From the NCBI GenBank assembly GCA_039519185.1, contig CM076851.1:95601531-95665530 (forward strand): 64,000 nucleotides of DNA, read 5' to 3'. The notes below the pieces were generated by a model. It was not told the origin of the DNA. It saw only the letters and a list, made by a program, of their open reading frames with translations, and searched no databases. Positions 11,199 through 24,069 of the stretch are shown here, piece by piece; positions within the stretch are counted from its first letter, which is position 1, and every line of letters begins with the position of its first letter. The translations under genes and the position numbers were made by a program. The stretch is from Astragalus membranaceus. Lineage: Eukaryota; Streptophyta; Magnoliopsida; Fabales; Fabaceae.

Positions 11199-12210
11199 CT
11201 ACACGCATTTAAAAAAACGCGTTAGATTCCCACAACTAAACCTAAAATATAACCTATCAAGTTAGTGGCATCGATATGATCTCAGTGGAGATGATTTCGA
11301 GCCAAATCTGGGGGTTAAGGACAGAACAAACAAAACCATTTTCCATATAAGTAGTGAAGGAAGTTATTTCTAACTCCCAACCTTAAAATTGTTATTATAG
11401 TCTCGCAATTATCTCAATGGAGACGATTTCGAGCAAAATATGGGGGTGATGGACAACACCTCACCCTTTTCCATCAAAGGTACACAATATAGTCATCTAA
11501 CCTAGGGTTCATCAAACATCAAAACAACAAAAATAAATTATAACAGGCCATATAGATAAACTATAACATGCTAAGAACCAATTTCTGGATAAACTATAAC
11601 AGGCCATATAGATAAACTATAACAGACCATATAGATAAATTATAACAGGCCATATAGTAAACTATAACTCACTTGTTGGGACTAATTTCTGGATTTTTCA
11701 CAATATGTGTGTACCCACCAGAACCAAACAAGCTCCTATGACCCCAATTCGAAATGCCAAGCTCGAGTACTCCTAACTTCAATGCTTGAGTGAATCCAGA
11801 AATCCAAAAATCCAGTAAAAAGATTCTGGTTTCAACAAAAATAAATTACAACAAAAATAAAAAGAATAACAAAAACGAAATCATAGAAAATGAAAACGAA
11901 AACAAAATCATAGAAAACGAAAACAAAATCAACGAAAACGAAAACAAGAAAAGGAAAACAACGAAAACAAAAATGAAAACAACGAAAACAAAAACGAAAA
12001 CGTACCACACTTTGAGAGTGAATGGAGAGAGAAGAGAGAATAGAGAATGGTGGCGTTACTTGCTGCGACAGAGGGAAGGGGATGGGTGGTGGTAGTGTGG
12101 TGGTGGCGTGGTGGTGGCGGAGATAACTGGGTGAGTGTGAGTGAGGTGAGAGTGAATGGTGAGAGAAGAGTGTGTTACAAAGATAGGAAAATTTAATTAA
12201 AATTAGCTAG
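11199..12210. other. CACTA interior without genes, with simple repeats
   Basis: No coding signal. About 11538-11665 holds four to five copies of a roughly 23-bp unit ('ataacaggccatatagat'). About 11850-12005 is low-complexity A-rich sequence built on gaaaacgaaaac. About 12030-12180 is a GA/GGT-rich tract. This is upstream of the reverse-strand transposase gene, so its promoter would be expected here, but I cannot point to a TATA box with confidence. Confidence 0.6.
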
Positions 12211-12214
12211 GGAT

Positions 12215-12530
12215 ATTTAGCGACTTATTTGAATATTAGCGACGGAATTTAAATTTCACGCATTCCCAAACATTAGCGACGGAATAATAGCGACGGATTT
12301 GACTATTAGCGACGGATTTGGGAATCTTACGATTTCCAAGATCTGCCAACGGTCACGTCAGCGTTAGCGACGGACCGTTAGCGACGGAATTGACTGTTAG
12401 CGACGAATTTGAATTTTAAAAAAAAATGGCACACCTTGTCGCGACGGAATTGGCTGTCGCTAAATCCCTCGCTAAGTTCAATTTAGCGACGGATTGGATA
12501 CCCCTCTCTAAAATCTGTCGCTAATCCTGT
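12215..12530. repeat. Right subterminal repeat array of the CACTA element
   Basis: About fifteen copies of tagcgacgga and close variants, mostly in one orientation with a few inverted near the end, finish at the terminal TTTTTTTGTAGTG. The array mirrors the left one at 7575-7790. Confidence 0.88.
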
Positions 12531-12547
12531 ATTTTTTTGTAGTGAAC

Positions 12548-14629
12548 CACCCCAATAGTTCCCTCAATTCACCACCAATAATTTCTTCTTGTAGACTCCC
12601 TCAAAATCTCACTCTAACCTCCCCAATTTTCCAATTTTCTCACTTCTCAAAATAGATCTCTATTAGGTCCAAAAGTCATACGTTTTAAAGTATTAAGTTG
12701 TCATGATTCCATTTTCTCAAAACATTCCTATTCCGCAAAAAAATTTCTATTTTATTTTCCATTCCTTAGACCACACTCTAACCCCTTTTTTTAAAATATA
12801 ATTCACATGTCAACTCAATTTTCTAAAGAAAAAAAACTTTAAATATCATTTTCAAAAACAATTTACTTAGCCATCCTAGCGGTCATACCTACATAGGCCT
12901 TATCTCACCCTCCTTTCAAAGTCGCTCTCAATTTCATCCCGACTTCGCAATCACAAATCATCAACATCATATGTACATATTCACAACATAGAACAAGCAC
13001 ATACATAAGCCAAAGGCCACAACAACAATATCATTGTAGGGACCAAATCAACACGCAATCAACAAAGCTCATAAGCAAACAACAAACAAACACAAACCCC
13101 AAATCTCAAGAATATAATAGAAACTAGAAAGAAACCCTTACCTTAAGCATTTTTCTGCCTGTCGTAAAATTTCACCTGGTCGTACCCACAACCTCTACTA
13201 CTCGATCCGCTACATCAACGTGTCACATTCTACTTTGCTGGCTCTTCCCAGAGTCACAGCTGCTCATTCCGAAAATTGAAAAGTCACCGTGTGACAAACA
13301 AATTCTATAAATCTATTACTAATACTATATATCTATTTGTCTACCATTAATTAGACTTTGGTTCTAAAGAAACTTTCCCTAAATAGAAAGACAAGAAAAT
13401 TTGTCACGTGTCTCTATCAAAGCTAATTGTTGCTGAAATAGAATATCTTTCCAATACTTTAAATATTAAATATTGGTAAACTAATAACACAATCGTACTT
13501 CAGAAGTATTCCAAACTTTAGATATTGGATTTGTTCCAAAATAATTTCCACATTCAACTAAATCTTTGAAGAAAATAAAATTAATTTAGTAGGCTCAGTA
13601 GAGGCTTTAGCTGACTTCCCCAATCTAAGTAAATCTATTAGATTTCAAACTCATCACCTTGTTACTCTACTAACCACTAAAATTCACCATTTTTTTTAAA
13701 ACCATATAACATTAGCATTAAGTTACCCGAAACTAGTCAAGTAGTCAACTAATGTCCTATAGGTTCCTGATGATCTCTATCTCCTAAAACATACAACGCC
13801 AATGGGATTTATGTATATTCCAATTGTAGCTTAGCACATCTAAAATTTCTTTCATTCTCGATCCATGACAATTTCTAAACATACACTTTCTAGTCTATTG
13901 CTTTTCTTCTGCACTTTCCTAAAGTTCAACAAGATTTCTAATCTGAATCCTTTCTTCTCACAAAAGTCTAATTCATTAAATATTTAATTTAACTCAACCA
14001 ACACAGCATCTTAACTTAAGCTAAATCTAATGTGTTCATCAAAGCTCTAGTTTATAGCACTAACTCATCGATTTCAACAATTTTGATTAGCCTAAATATA
14101 ATCTCCAATCTCAACTTCAAATTTAATACCAACACTACTCAATGTTATCACTCACTGAAAAATACTCAGTAAAATTCAAGGCTTTGATTAAATCTTAACC
14201 AAAATCATATACATCACTCCACCTTAATTATTCCTTTTATGACTAATCTAAACTTATAACAACTATTAACTCTTCATTGCAAATTATACGCTCTTTCTTC
14301 TACAGTACCATATATTTATGTGAAACAAAAAATTTGAAAACAACATAGATGTTTATTTCTCAAAATCTGTTTTTCCTTGTGCACATATAACTGGTTACTA
14401 TTAATAGGATAAATTTTGCTTTGTTTCCTCTTATTGTCATTGGTTGAGTAATTCATACCTTTCCTCTTGCTTGCTATCTTTGGATGGTGGGTTTTGTTGT
14501 TTGGGTATTGGGTTGTTGTTTTTGTAGGTTGTGTGGTGAGTATTTGTAGTGGATATGGAGTTTATGGAGGTTTAGGATAATCGGAGAATAGTGAGTGAAT
14601 GTTGATTTTGGGGGTTGGGGATGGGGATG
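12548..14629. other. AT-rich unclassified DNA right of the CACTA element
   Basis: No gene is supported. The first several hundred bases may be the continuation of the LTR-like sequence starting at 6067, since the CACTA element sits between them with a clean duplication. I cannot find the LTR end. From about 13300 to 14470 the sequence is plain AT-rich. About 14480-14640 is G/T-rich low complexity. Confidence 0.4.
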
Positions 14630-14976
14630 GTAAGGTGTTGCAATTTTGTATCTCACCCCAAACTTTTTCAGCAGTATAGTAGTAGTGCTTGACATCAGAA
14701 AATAATTTCTTCTTTTGTTGGTAGCTTAGATTCGGAGCGGAGGCAGCACACCAGCCGCGAGATAGTTCACAAAATCCGCATACCATCGTGCTTCTGTTTG
14801 CTCCATAGAGAATAGTTGATCATCTGGAGAGAAATCATCAAGTGGCAGCTCATTCCCATTATTTTCTTGCAACCTTGACAAGTGATCAGGCACAACATTT
14901 TCCGTACATTTCTTTTCTTTTATTTCCAAGTCAAATTCTTGGAAGAGAAAAATCCATTGAATCAATCTCGGCTTGT
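14630..14976 (-). pseudogene. Athila-type pol remnant (RNase H / integrase junction)
   Basis: Minus-strand reading from 14976 gives KPRLIQWIFLFQEFDLEIK, VPDHLSRLQ and WYADFVNYL. These align with the RNase H to integrase region of the complete Athila at 28480-28690 (KPRLIRW..., VADHLSK..., WYADIVNYL). After the FSDVKHYYY stretch (about 14690) it jumps to LLKKFGVRYKIATPYHP, which belongs to the integrase core, so about 200 residues are deleted. It breaks off at 14977, where the next element's LTR begins (TGTAACACC). Confidence 0.75.
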
Positions 14977-15379
14977 TGTAACACCCTGGTATCACTACTA
15001 TAGGAGAAATACTAAGATACACAAGCTAGCTGTTGCGTCAAAGACACACTTAGAGCAAGTGTACTCTATCGCAGAAGTAGTATAAAAAATATCGTCTCTA
15101 TAGGGATTAATTAATAAGTACCAAACTAATCAAAATTTGTTATTATTTAGATGAATGAATATTTGGTGATTGTAGAAACTAAAATAAGAAGAAATAAATA
15201 GCAAGAATTAAATTGTAAAGTTTGATCAATGGAGAGAAGCCTAGGGTCACGGTTTCACTTGCAAGCTTCGAATCCCCTATGTCTAATTTTACCTGAATTC
15301 CTTTATTTTATCCAATTACCAATCCCTTTACTAAAGCTATTAATCAGTTTGGTCATTGGATAATAGCTGAATTACCTGC

Positions 15380-18300
15380 ATTGGGGATTTTAATGAAATG
15401 ACTAGTAATAATGAAAAGGATGGCTTGACTGATGTTGAACCTATAAGAATGAGGCTGTTTAATGATTTCATTGAAGATACGGGTTTAATGGATCTCAAGC
15501 TTCAAGGATGCAGATATACATGGATTAGTAATCCAAGAGAGGGTTTTGTTACTAGAGAAAAAATTGACAGAATGCTTGCCAACTTTGCTTGGAGGGAGCT
15601 GTACCTCCATGCTTTGGCAACTGCTCTACCTATAGTTAATTCTGATCATTCTCCTATAATCCTCCAACCTAAACCCCCTATCCGTAGTGGAAGATCTTTC
15701 AAGTATGAAGCTTTTTGGGAAGAGAATGAAGGCTGTCGGGGAGAGGTGGAAACTGGGTGGTCAATCCCTTCTACAGATTTGACTACCCCTTGGCAAGAGT
15801 GGAATAAAAGAGTAAAATCCTGCACAACTCACTTGAAGAAGTGGCATCAACAAACATTCAGAAATGCATCTAAAGAAATTAGCAAGCTCAGTTTTCAGAT
15901 TGAATTAGAATTGAACAAACCTCAGGCTGGCACAAATTGGAACTGGGTGAACCAGGCAAGGAAAGAAATTGACAATTTATGGAGACAAGAAGAGATTTAT
16001 TGGGGACAGAGATCTAGAGTTAAATGGTTGAATTGGGGAGACAACAACACAAAGTTCTTCCACGCTTCTACAGTTCAAAGAAGGGATAGGAACAAACTAT
16101 TCAGAATCAAAGACCTCTCTGGCATCTGGTTGGAGGGTCAACAAAGTGTTATGGATGGTGTATGGGATTTCTATAATGACTTGTACTCTTATGAACAGCC
16201 CTCCAATGCTGAACAATGTCTTTAAGTAGTCCCTAACTCTGTAACCAGTGAAATGAATTAGTCTCTTTTAAATCCAATTTCACTCAAGGAGGTGGAGGAT
16301 GCGGTTTTTGACTTGGGTACTCATAAAGCCCCTGGGCCTGATGGTTTAAATGGTCTTTTCTTCCAAAAGAAATGGCATATTATAAAGGATGATGTCTTTC
16401 TAGTGGTAGCGGATTTCTTCTCAAAAGGCAACCTTGGAGATGAAGCTAATTTTACCAATGTAGCCTTAGTTCCTAAGGATTCAAATCCAGAAGCAATCTC
16501 TCAACTCAGACCTATTAGCTGCTGTTCTTTTATTTATAAGGTTATAGCAAAGATTATAGTGGCGAGACTAAAACCTATCATAGGCAAAATCATCTCCCCT
16601 CAGCAAAGTGCATTCGTGGGAGGCAGAATGATCCAAGACAACCTTATTGTAGCTCATGAAGCCTTCCATTTCCTAAAGAAAAAGTAAGGTGATGGAGGTA
16701 GGGGAATTGCTATTAAACTTGACATGAACAAAGCTTATGATAGAGTCAACTGGGAATTCTTAAAGGTTGTGCTGCTTGCTTATGGATTTCAGGAGGAATG
16801 GGTTGGGTCTATAATGAAATTAGTCACCACAGTCTCCTATTCATACCAAATAAATGGGTTTTCATCAAGGAAGGTATATCCTAAAAGGGGTGTAAGGCAG
16901 GGAGATCCTCTTTCCCCCTATTTGTTTATTATGGTTTTTGATGTTCTCTCTCGTTTGATCACTCAAGCCACTGAAGTTGGTGACATACAAGGCATCAAGC
17001 TAGCTCCAACAACTCCTATTTTGTCTCACTTGTTCTTTGCTGATGATGCTCTACTGTTTTTTAAAGATGATACTGAAAATATGTTCCAAATCATCAAGAT
17101 TCTCAACCTTTTCACTAGTGCTTCGGGGCAAAAGATAAATCTATCTAAATCAGGGATAATCTGCGGCTGCAAAGTTTCACAACAAGTCAAGGAGAGTGTA
17201 TCCTCTATTTCTAACATTCCCATTTGGTCTAACCCAGGGCAATATCTTGGAGTCCCTGCTGAGTGGGGGGGCTCTAAGATTCAAAATCTAAATTGGCTGA
17301 AGGAGAAGGTCACTTCTAAACTGGAGGGCTGGAAGGGGAATCTATTGAATCAAGCTGGGAAGGAAGTGCTCATCAAAGCGGTTATTCAAGCTATTCCTAG
17401 TTATATTATGTCAATCCTGATTCTTCCTAAGACTTTTTGTGATTCTCTCACTTCAAATGTTGCAAGGTTTTGGTGGAAATCAACTGGTAGATTTAATGGA
17501 ATTCACTGGAAAAAATTTGAAGCCCTTTGTTTCCCAAAAGACAAGGGAGGTCTAGGGTTTAAGGACTTTAAGAAAATGAATACAGCTCTACTCTCAAAAC
17601 AGGTATGGAGGATGCTTAATGATCCAAATTCTTACTGGGCTAAAACCTTAAAATCCATCTATTTTCCAAACTGCTCTTTTTGGGAGGCCTCATCTCAAAG
17701 GGGAGCCTCTTGGGTGTGGAATAGTTTTAGACAAGGTAAAGAAATGTTACAAAATTCAGGCAGATGGTGTGTGGGTTCAGGCACTGGTATCAACATCATA
17801 AAGGATAATTGGCTTAGCTCGGGTAATAAAGTAACCTTAAAGCCTACAGCAACAGCAACTTTTGTATCAGAATTGATAGGGAGAGACAACAAATGGGACT
17901 TTAATCTTCTCAGGCAGAACTTACAATCACAAAGTGCAATAGAAGCTGTCAAAACTCCTATCTCTTGGACATCCCAAAATGATCAATTGATGTGGCCTCA
18001 CAGTAAGGATGGTTGTTATTCAGTGAAATCAGGTTATAGGGCTTTAATTGATACAGCTCCTTCGGTACCGAGTGGTGCTAGCTGCTCTACAACTACTCCG
18101 GAAAATATTTGGAATTTAATTTGGTCGGCAAAGGTCCCTAATAAACTCAAGCACTTTATGTGGAAGGTATGTCACAACATTATCCCTACTAGAGAAAATC
18201 TCTGCAAAAAAAGAATCCTTATTTCCCATCTTTGCCCTATTTGTCTGAAAGAGAAGGAGACTACAGAACACATGCTGCTGTTATGTGAATGGACCAGGCC

Positions 18301-19108
18301 TCTATGGTTTGGCCTGCAGATTACTACCCCTCCCTCTCCTCTAGGTCTAACAACCATTCAAAGCTGGATTGTAGATACTCTAGAGGCTCCTATGCTTGCT
18401 GACACCAACCTGTCTACTTGGTTATTCTTCTCTCTATGGACAATTTGGAATGCTAGGAATGACAAAGTGTTTAATAACAAGAATCCTAATCCCCTTAGTT
18501 CATTACACAAAATCAGAACTCAATGCAATGAATTTCTTTCAGCACAGCAACTAAATCCTAGTAGCAAACATCATCAACAGCAAGTTCCTACTCCTAATAT
18601 GCAGGTTCCTCCAACTCAATGGAGGCCACCTCGTGACCAGTTTGTTAAGGTTAATTGTGACTCAGCGTTTGATCAAACAACAGGCAAGGGTTTTACAGGA
18701 ATAATCTGCAGAGATACTCAGGGAAGATTACTTACTGCTACCTCAACTAGGTTTTATGCGTTGTCTCCGATTATGGCTGAAGCTCTATGCCTCAGGGAAG
18801 CTGTCTCGTTCGCGGTTAATGTCAACTTGGAGCAAACGATCTTTGAATCTGATAACAAAACCCTCGTAGAGGTTTGCAATGAAAGATCAGAAAAAAGGGA
18901 AATTCAGGGTATTGTGGATGATATAATTTCTCTTAGGAAGAATTTGAAGAACTCAGAAATAACCTGGATTAAGAGGGATGGTAACCAGTGTGCTCACACA
19001 ATTGCTCTGCTTGCAAGAGACGATGCTCTTCAAGGATCATGGACGCTACGCCCTCCGCCTCTCCTGCGTCGTGCTCTGGTGGCTGACGCGCAAGCCTTGT
19101 GGAGGTAA
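15380..19108 (+). pseudogene. LINE ORF2: endonuclease end, reverse transcriptase, zf-RVT, RNase H
   Basis: One frame runs about 1240 codons with only three stops (16223-16225, 16259-16261, 16685-16687). It opens in the endonuclease (GDFNE, later NSDHSP, both catalytic motifs). The reverse transcriptase follows, with HKAPGPDG, LRPISCC, QSAFVGGR, KLDMNKAYDRV and the FADD active site at 17036-17047. Next come the zinc-binding CPICLKEKETTEHMLLLC (zf-RVT) and a C-terminal RNase H of RVT_3 type (VKVNCDSAFD, AEALCLREA, ESDN). The order is normal for plant L1 elements with an acquired RNase H. The ORF1 nucleic-acid-binding protein is absent through 5' truncation. This copy cannot move by itself. Confidence 0.88.
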
Positions 19109-19533
19109 TTCATCATTCAGGCTTCATCACCCATTTTCTTCGATCGCTTGTTTATTCGAATGCATCACGTTGCAATTGAGTTGATCTGTGGTCAATTGCT
19201 ATCTGATACAATTGGTGGGTTGATTGAATTGAAAGAAGTGGTGTAGTCGTTGTTTCTTCGTCGGGATCGTGGCTAGGGTTTTCTTTGGCAAAAAGGGATC
19301 TTTCTCTCCTCTCCAATGATTGCTGTTTAGCCAAATTTGGTATTGTATTTGTTTCTAGTATCTATTCTTTTTAGTGGTCTTGGATCGGGTGGATGCACTT
19401 ATTGACCCACTTTAGCCCAAGTTCTTTTTTAGTCCTTTCATCTAATCCGTGTACTGTTATGGATGTATGGTTTGGGCCTGGCCCATTATTTCTTATGAAA
19501 TGAAATCATAGTCCTTCTGACCAAAAAAAAAAA
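15380..19533 (+). mobile_element. 5'-truncated L1-type LINE with poly(A) tail
   Basis: The left border falls inside the endonuclease domain. The right border is an 11-A tail (19523-19533) after a 414-bp 3' UTR. I could not find a convincing target duplication around it. A single reading frame spans the whole coding part with three stops. Confidence 0.85.
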
Positions 19534-19786
19534 TCATAAGGCTTGATACAGATGTGGTCATTCTTTGTCACCAAAAGTCACCTGAAGAACTGACAAGAAT
19601 GAATTCTTATGTTAATGACACCTCCATTTTGCTTTCAACATCTCATTGATACTTTTTCTTTATTTATCTTCTTTCCTATAAAATAAAGAGCAAAGTAATT
19701 CACTTATTTATTTAAATGATAATAGTTGCTCTAAAAATGGCTCAAATATATCTCTATATTTAAATGCACTAAATTAGAGTTTATCA

Positions 19787-21563
19787 CTAGCATACATCAG
19801 AGATAACTTCCTGCTTCAGATATTGAACACAACTAAAAACGTTGGTGAAAAACCATCAAATAGTCATTTGAATCTCATAACTTAAACATAAATACTTAAA
19901 TACTTAAGCTCCATGTCTTATAAACTTCTCACATCCTAGTGTTCAATATCCAAATACCAAAAGTAGCGGAAACGATTTACAACTTTTAACGAGTACAAAT
20001 CATAATATCGAAAATACAATAAAACTAGGAAATAACATAAGCAATAAAAACTAAGTCTCCAATGTCTTCATGTGGCACACCTTCTAACCATGCTTCTTTG
20101 CTTTTGCTTTTCCCTGTTTCTCTGTAAAAACCACAAATATAAAGGGTGAGATAAACATCTCAGTGAGTTCTACCGACACCTCTTACTACTGTCGGAGTTC
20201 ATTATGCTTTATTCACTCGCAGCCCAATTCTTGATAGCTACGTACAATGTCTTTTTCATGACATAACACAACACCGGTAACCATTTACTCGATTTCCGGT
20301 GAACCCGATCCGCTAACCTTGCGCTAGTGGGCAAACATGTACGGGGCCTAGGGTTCAAGCTCATGACTTCCCTACCCTAGTATGCTAATTCTCTTGGGTC
20401 GTCACCTAATTCTTGATAATTAATTATATACATGTCATTGAACATTGCATTAGGCACTAACTTTACTTAAATGAACTCATAATCCATTTTGAAATACTTT
20501 AAAGGGTTCTCACTCGTTACTCGACATTTCGAACAATTGACAATTCAATTATCTTATTCAAGCATCATATGGTCACCAATCATGCATTCATATCATTACT
20601 AATCATATCATTTATAATCATGAAGAAACTATAGCCAAGACATAGTTATTCAAGCATTTTCATAGACATTCTAGGTGCAGTAAATTTTCAGCAGTAGTAC
20701 GTAAAATTCAACAATTTCTTTAACATAGCAAACGATATCGAAATTAAGCAAACAAATATTCGTTGGAAACCTAAGAGTTTATAGTTTCTGGATATAATTT
20801 TTATTTATTTGTTTATGTAGCCAAAAAGTACAGTTTTTCAAAATAAAACATCGGGTCCAGAAACATGACAGCAACTGTGGTCCAACTTGTAACTCAGTTT
20901 TCTTTTTGAATTTTCAACCAAATGAAGCAAACCAAGTGTCCAAATTGAAGAAAACCGAGTCTAGTTTCCAATGAAAGAGAAATCATTCCAAACGGAGTTC
21001 TACCTAAGTTGCTACGAGCAAAACACCGAACCTATACCCAAAACAGTCCCAGATTTTTGACTCGACTTGCAACCAGAAATTATCCCATCCTACTTACCCA
21101 AATTTACTAAACTCAGTGCCTAAACTGTAGAAAATTGTGTCTAGTTTCCAGTAAAGCAAACTCCACAATTTTCGGACACACAGAACATTCACAATCACAG
21201 AAATACTGAACCTATATCAAAACAGTCTCAAACAGAAATTCAGCACAACAATATGCACAATTAACACCACCAACCATCATAATCTCAGCAACCACATTCA
21301 ATAACATGCTACCAATTCAAGACACATACAAACATTTTTGAAAAACGAAATTCCTAAACAGAGTAAAACTCACCTATTGTGATGAAAATCACAAACAACC
21401 ACAAATCAACGAAACTTTCGCCAACTCGACTACTCGAACAATCCCCGAATTCGGTTCCTACGCTCCAACGAACTCGAAACCGCTTCAAAACTAGCCCCGC
21501 CACAAAACCAACTACTGAAATCCACCCAAAACTACTCAAACCCACGATTGAGCTTCTGAAATT
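19787..21563 (-). repeat. LTR of the gag-only element, major part of the low-coordinate copy
   Basis: Aligns with 32309-33937 nearly end to end. This copy retains about 140 bp (about 20165-20310) that the other copy lost between two 'gtga' repeats (near 32690). Homology stops at 21563, after attgagcttctga, where the element's internal protease sequence is directly joined, so the LTR start is deleted here. Confidence 0.8.
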
Positions 21564-21566
21564 TGG

Positions 21567-22966
21567 CTAGCAACTACCCCAAGTTTCAACTACAACATGC
21601 AATGCAAGAACTCCATTTTTGCTTCCTTGGAATAGACAATGACTTACGGAAGTGAAAGAGATAATAGCTTCGGAGGTGGTCTGTGGCAACTCCACTGATT
21701 CGGAGGCAGAACTGATAGTCCGATTAAAGCAATCAATTGTTACATGGTTCGCAGACATCCAACTCATACCTAGGACAATGTACATACCCCTCATTGGCAA
21801 ACAAATAAAGTCCACCACAAAATTTCTGTCTCCTATGGCAAGTAGACAGTTTTCACATAAAACTTGGGTTTGAACACTACCCTTAGCAGCAGTTAGAATA
21901 GAGATTTATTGAGGCAACGGAGTTAAAGCCAAGCCCAACCGATCGACACACGCTTGGGATATAAAAAAATGGGTTGCACCTGAATCATATAAAATACCGA
22001 CGGAGTTATAGAAAAGAAATCTCGTACCCCTCAGCAAGTTATCTGTAGCTTTTACTTTCTGGGCATCCAAGGTATAGACTCGTCCATGTGTTGTAGCCGC
22101 ACTTCCCTCTTCATTTCTCTTCTTTACTGGACATTCTGGAGCATAATGGCCTTCCTTCTTGCAATTGTAACAGAGATTGGATCCATATTGGCACTCACCT
22201 CGGTGGAACTTCCCGCATTTGGAACACTGAACTTTGTGGAATCAGATGATTGAGCTTGTTTTCCTTTGTAGATATTTCCTTTTGGCTTTGCATTTGGAGT
22301 GGATGATTCAGCCCCCTTCTTCTTTCCCTTCCAATACTCCCTCTTTTCTTCGTCTAATCTATTGAGATCATCCTCTGCTACATAAGCTTGTTGTACCAAA
22401 GCGGCATAATTAGTAAGAGTATAAGAACTAAGACCTTGAGCCACATCAGCACGAAGGCCCATCTTATACATCTGCATCTTCCATTCATCATTCGGAGCAT
22501 ACCTTGCCAACCGATAAAACTGAGACAGTTGTTCAAACTTAGCGGTGTATTCTCCCACAGTCACGTTGCCTTGCTTAAGATTCACAAATTCAGTCTGCTT
22601 GTTCAATTTCATCACTGGAGGAAAATAGTGTCCAATAAATAGTTCTCTAAAGTTAGCCCATGTAATGGGAGTCCCTTGATTCACCATCAGCTCATGAGCA
22701 TTAGTCCACCATATCTGTGCTCCTTCTTCAAGCATATGAGCTGCAAAGAGTACTTTATCTTCACTACATTGAAGGGTTCTGAAAATTCTCTCCATAGCAT
22801 CAATCCAGTAATGAGATGTCATTACGTCAGGTCCTCCTTTGAAACTTGGGGGATTCATCTTTTGAAAGTGGAAATAAGCTCTGTTAGGATCTTCCGGAGG
22901 ATGTTGCACATTAGGCTGCTGATAAGCCTGTTGTTGGAACTGCAGCATATCTTGCATCATCTTTTG
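21567..22966 (-). pseudogene. Gag and partial protease of the gag-only element
   Basis: The minus frame 22966-22124 is a Ty3/gypsy gag core (MNPPSFKGG, SHYWIDAMERIFRTLQC, MLEEGAQIWW, FRELFIGHYFP, EFVNLKQGNVTVGEYTAKFEQLS). It is followed, after a frame change, by one CCHC zinc knuckle (22172-22131, C-X2-C-X4-H-X4-C). Near 22005-21960 a protease motif YDSGATHFF appears, then a stop, then VDFICLPMRGM...LGMSW, the protease C-terminal part. The first 25 codons lie on the other side of the Athila insertion (32115-32041), and the frame is continuous across the duplicated ttgca. Several breaks make it dead. Confidence 0.8.
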
Positions 22967-22971
22967 TTGCA
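22967..22971. repeat. Target site duplication of the Athila element, left copy
   Basis: ttgca here equals ttgca at 32041-32045, directly outside the two LTRs. Confidence 0.93.
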
Positions 22972-24048
22972 TGATCAGTGCATTTTGATGCACATTCTTT
23001 CATGTTTGTGCTTAAGCATTTCTATGTTTTGCTTTGGTTATTTTTATGTTTTATAATGTTTTTCAAATTTAGTTTATTTTTGGTTTAATTTGATTTCCGT
23101 ATTTTATTTTCAGCTTTAGTAGCTTCCACGAAAAAATTCATAACTGGAGCTACGAGTATCGGATCGATGCGCTCTGATATGCGTAGAAAAGCTAAGAGAA
23201 ATAGCTACAACTTTGCTGTTGAAGCCAAGGGCTGATTCGGAATGTAGAAGTCTCAAATAAGTCGTTGAAGTTCCAGAACTAATAGATATTTAGTTTTGGG
23301 CCGGGCTTTTTACGTTTTTCGACCCGGCTGGGTTAGAACCCGAATCCCCTGTGCGCCTATACCTAACAGCCGCAAGGGCTGTTGAGGGACACTTTTCTTT
23401 TACGTTTTGACTATTCACGAAGGAGGATATTGCTTTGAACGATTTTTATGGAGAACTAATCATCCAGAGTTGATTTGCTGTAAGCAAGTTTCCAACGCGC
23501 TTTGAGGTTTTCAATCTATCAATTCAATTTCATTTCTCTTTCAATTCTATTCTCTGAAAATTCATGTGCTTAATTTGTATTTCACGGAATGGTTTTGATC
23601 AAATTCGCATGATTGTATTCCTAACTCTTAATCGTTGTTTACGTCGCTTTATCGTTAAACTGCGTTAGTAATTCGTGTTTGCTTAATTCACGATTGTGTT
23701 AATCCGTTTGCTTAATTCGGAATATAGGAGTACCAATCTGTTATATATCTTTCACGCTTGATAATCGATATTAAACCAATAGAGATCGAAGCCGCTTAGG
23801 GAATTGGTAAGATAGAGACCAGTGATTAGCCGGAAACCGAAATTACAGTGGATTGACTTCTTTTATAATCACGTATTTTAACCATTTACTTAATTGTTTT
23901 CTGAAGCAAAACTTAACCCCCCCCCCCCATTGTTCTAGTCAGTTGGTTAATTCATACAAGAATCCTTGAGAGACGATACTCGAGTTGTCGTTACCGTAAA
24001 CTACATTTCTAAAATCACTCGTTTTGATCCGTGCGCGACAGCGGATCA
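22972..24048 (+). repeat. Athila 5' LTR
   Basis: 1077 bp, TG at the start and CA at the end, matching 30963-32040. A poly-C tract of 9-10 C lies near 23918 and recurs in the other LTR near 31911. Confidence 0.95.
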
Positions 24049-24051
24049 AAT

Positions 24052-24069
24052 TGGCGCCGTTGCCGGGGA
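24052..24069 (+). other. Athila primer binding site
   Basis: tggcgccgttgccgggga starts 3 bp after the 5' LTR. This 18-mer is the standard Athila primer site, complementary to the 3' end of an aspartate tRNA, and it primes minus-strand DNA synthesis. Confidence 0.92.

Larger units (their letters stand above)
7550..12544. mobile_element. CACTA (En/Spm-type) DNA transposon, 4995 bp
   Basis: The left end CACTACAAAA (7550) mirrors the right end TTTTTTTGTAGTG (to 12544). A 3-bp target duplication, aac, is at 7547-7549 and 12545-12547. Both subterminal regions are dense in the 11-mer-like motif ttagcgacgga and its complement, the kind of array bound by a TNPA-like protein in En/Spm. The interior encodes reverse-strand remnants of a TNP2/TNPD transposase and of a second, multi-exon Transposase_24-like gene. 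The genes carry stops, a frameshift and a deletion that fuses them, so the element is not autonomous, but its ends look complete. Confidence 0.92.
15031..19786. mobile_element. LTR-like insertion with 5-bp duplication, host of a LINE
   Basis: The 5-bp sequence ctagc flanks it at 15026-15030 and 19787-19791, and the insertion starts TGTTGC and ends TTATCA. It splits the low-coordinate LTR of the gag-only element, whose other copy reads straight through. Subtracting the LINE leaves about 600 bp, consistent with a solo LTR. Its first 60 bp share the layout 'caagtgtac ... gtagtata ... atatcg ... agggatt' with the insertion at 39942, so both may be the same broad LTR type. Confidence 0.7.

Noticed and set aside
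23918..23927. Poly-C run in the Athila LTR as an assembly artefact
   Set aside because: The same run is present in the partner LTR (about 31911), so it was part of the element before insertion.
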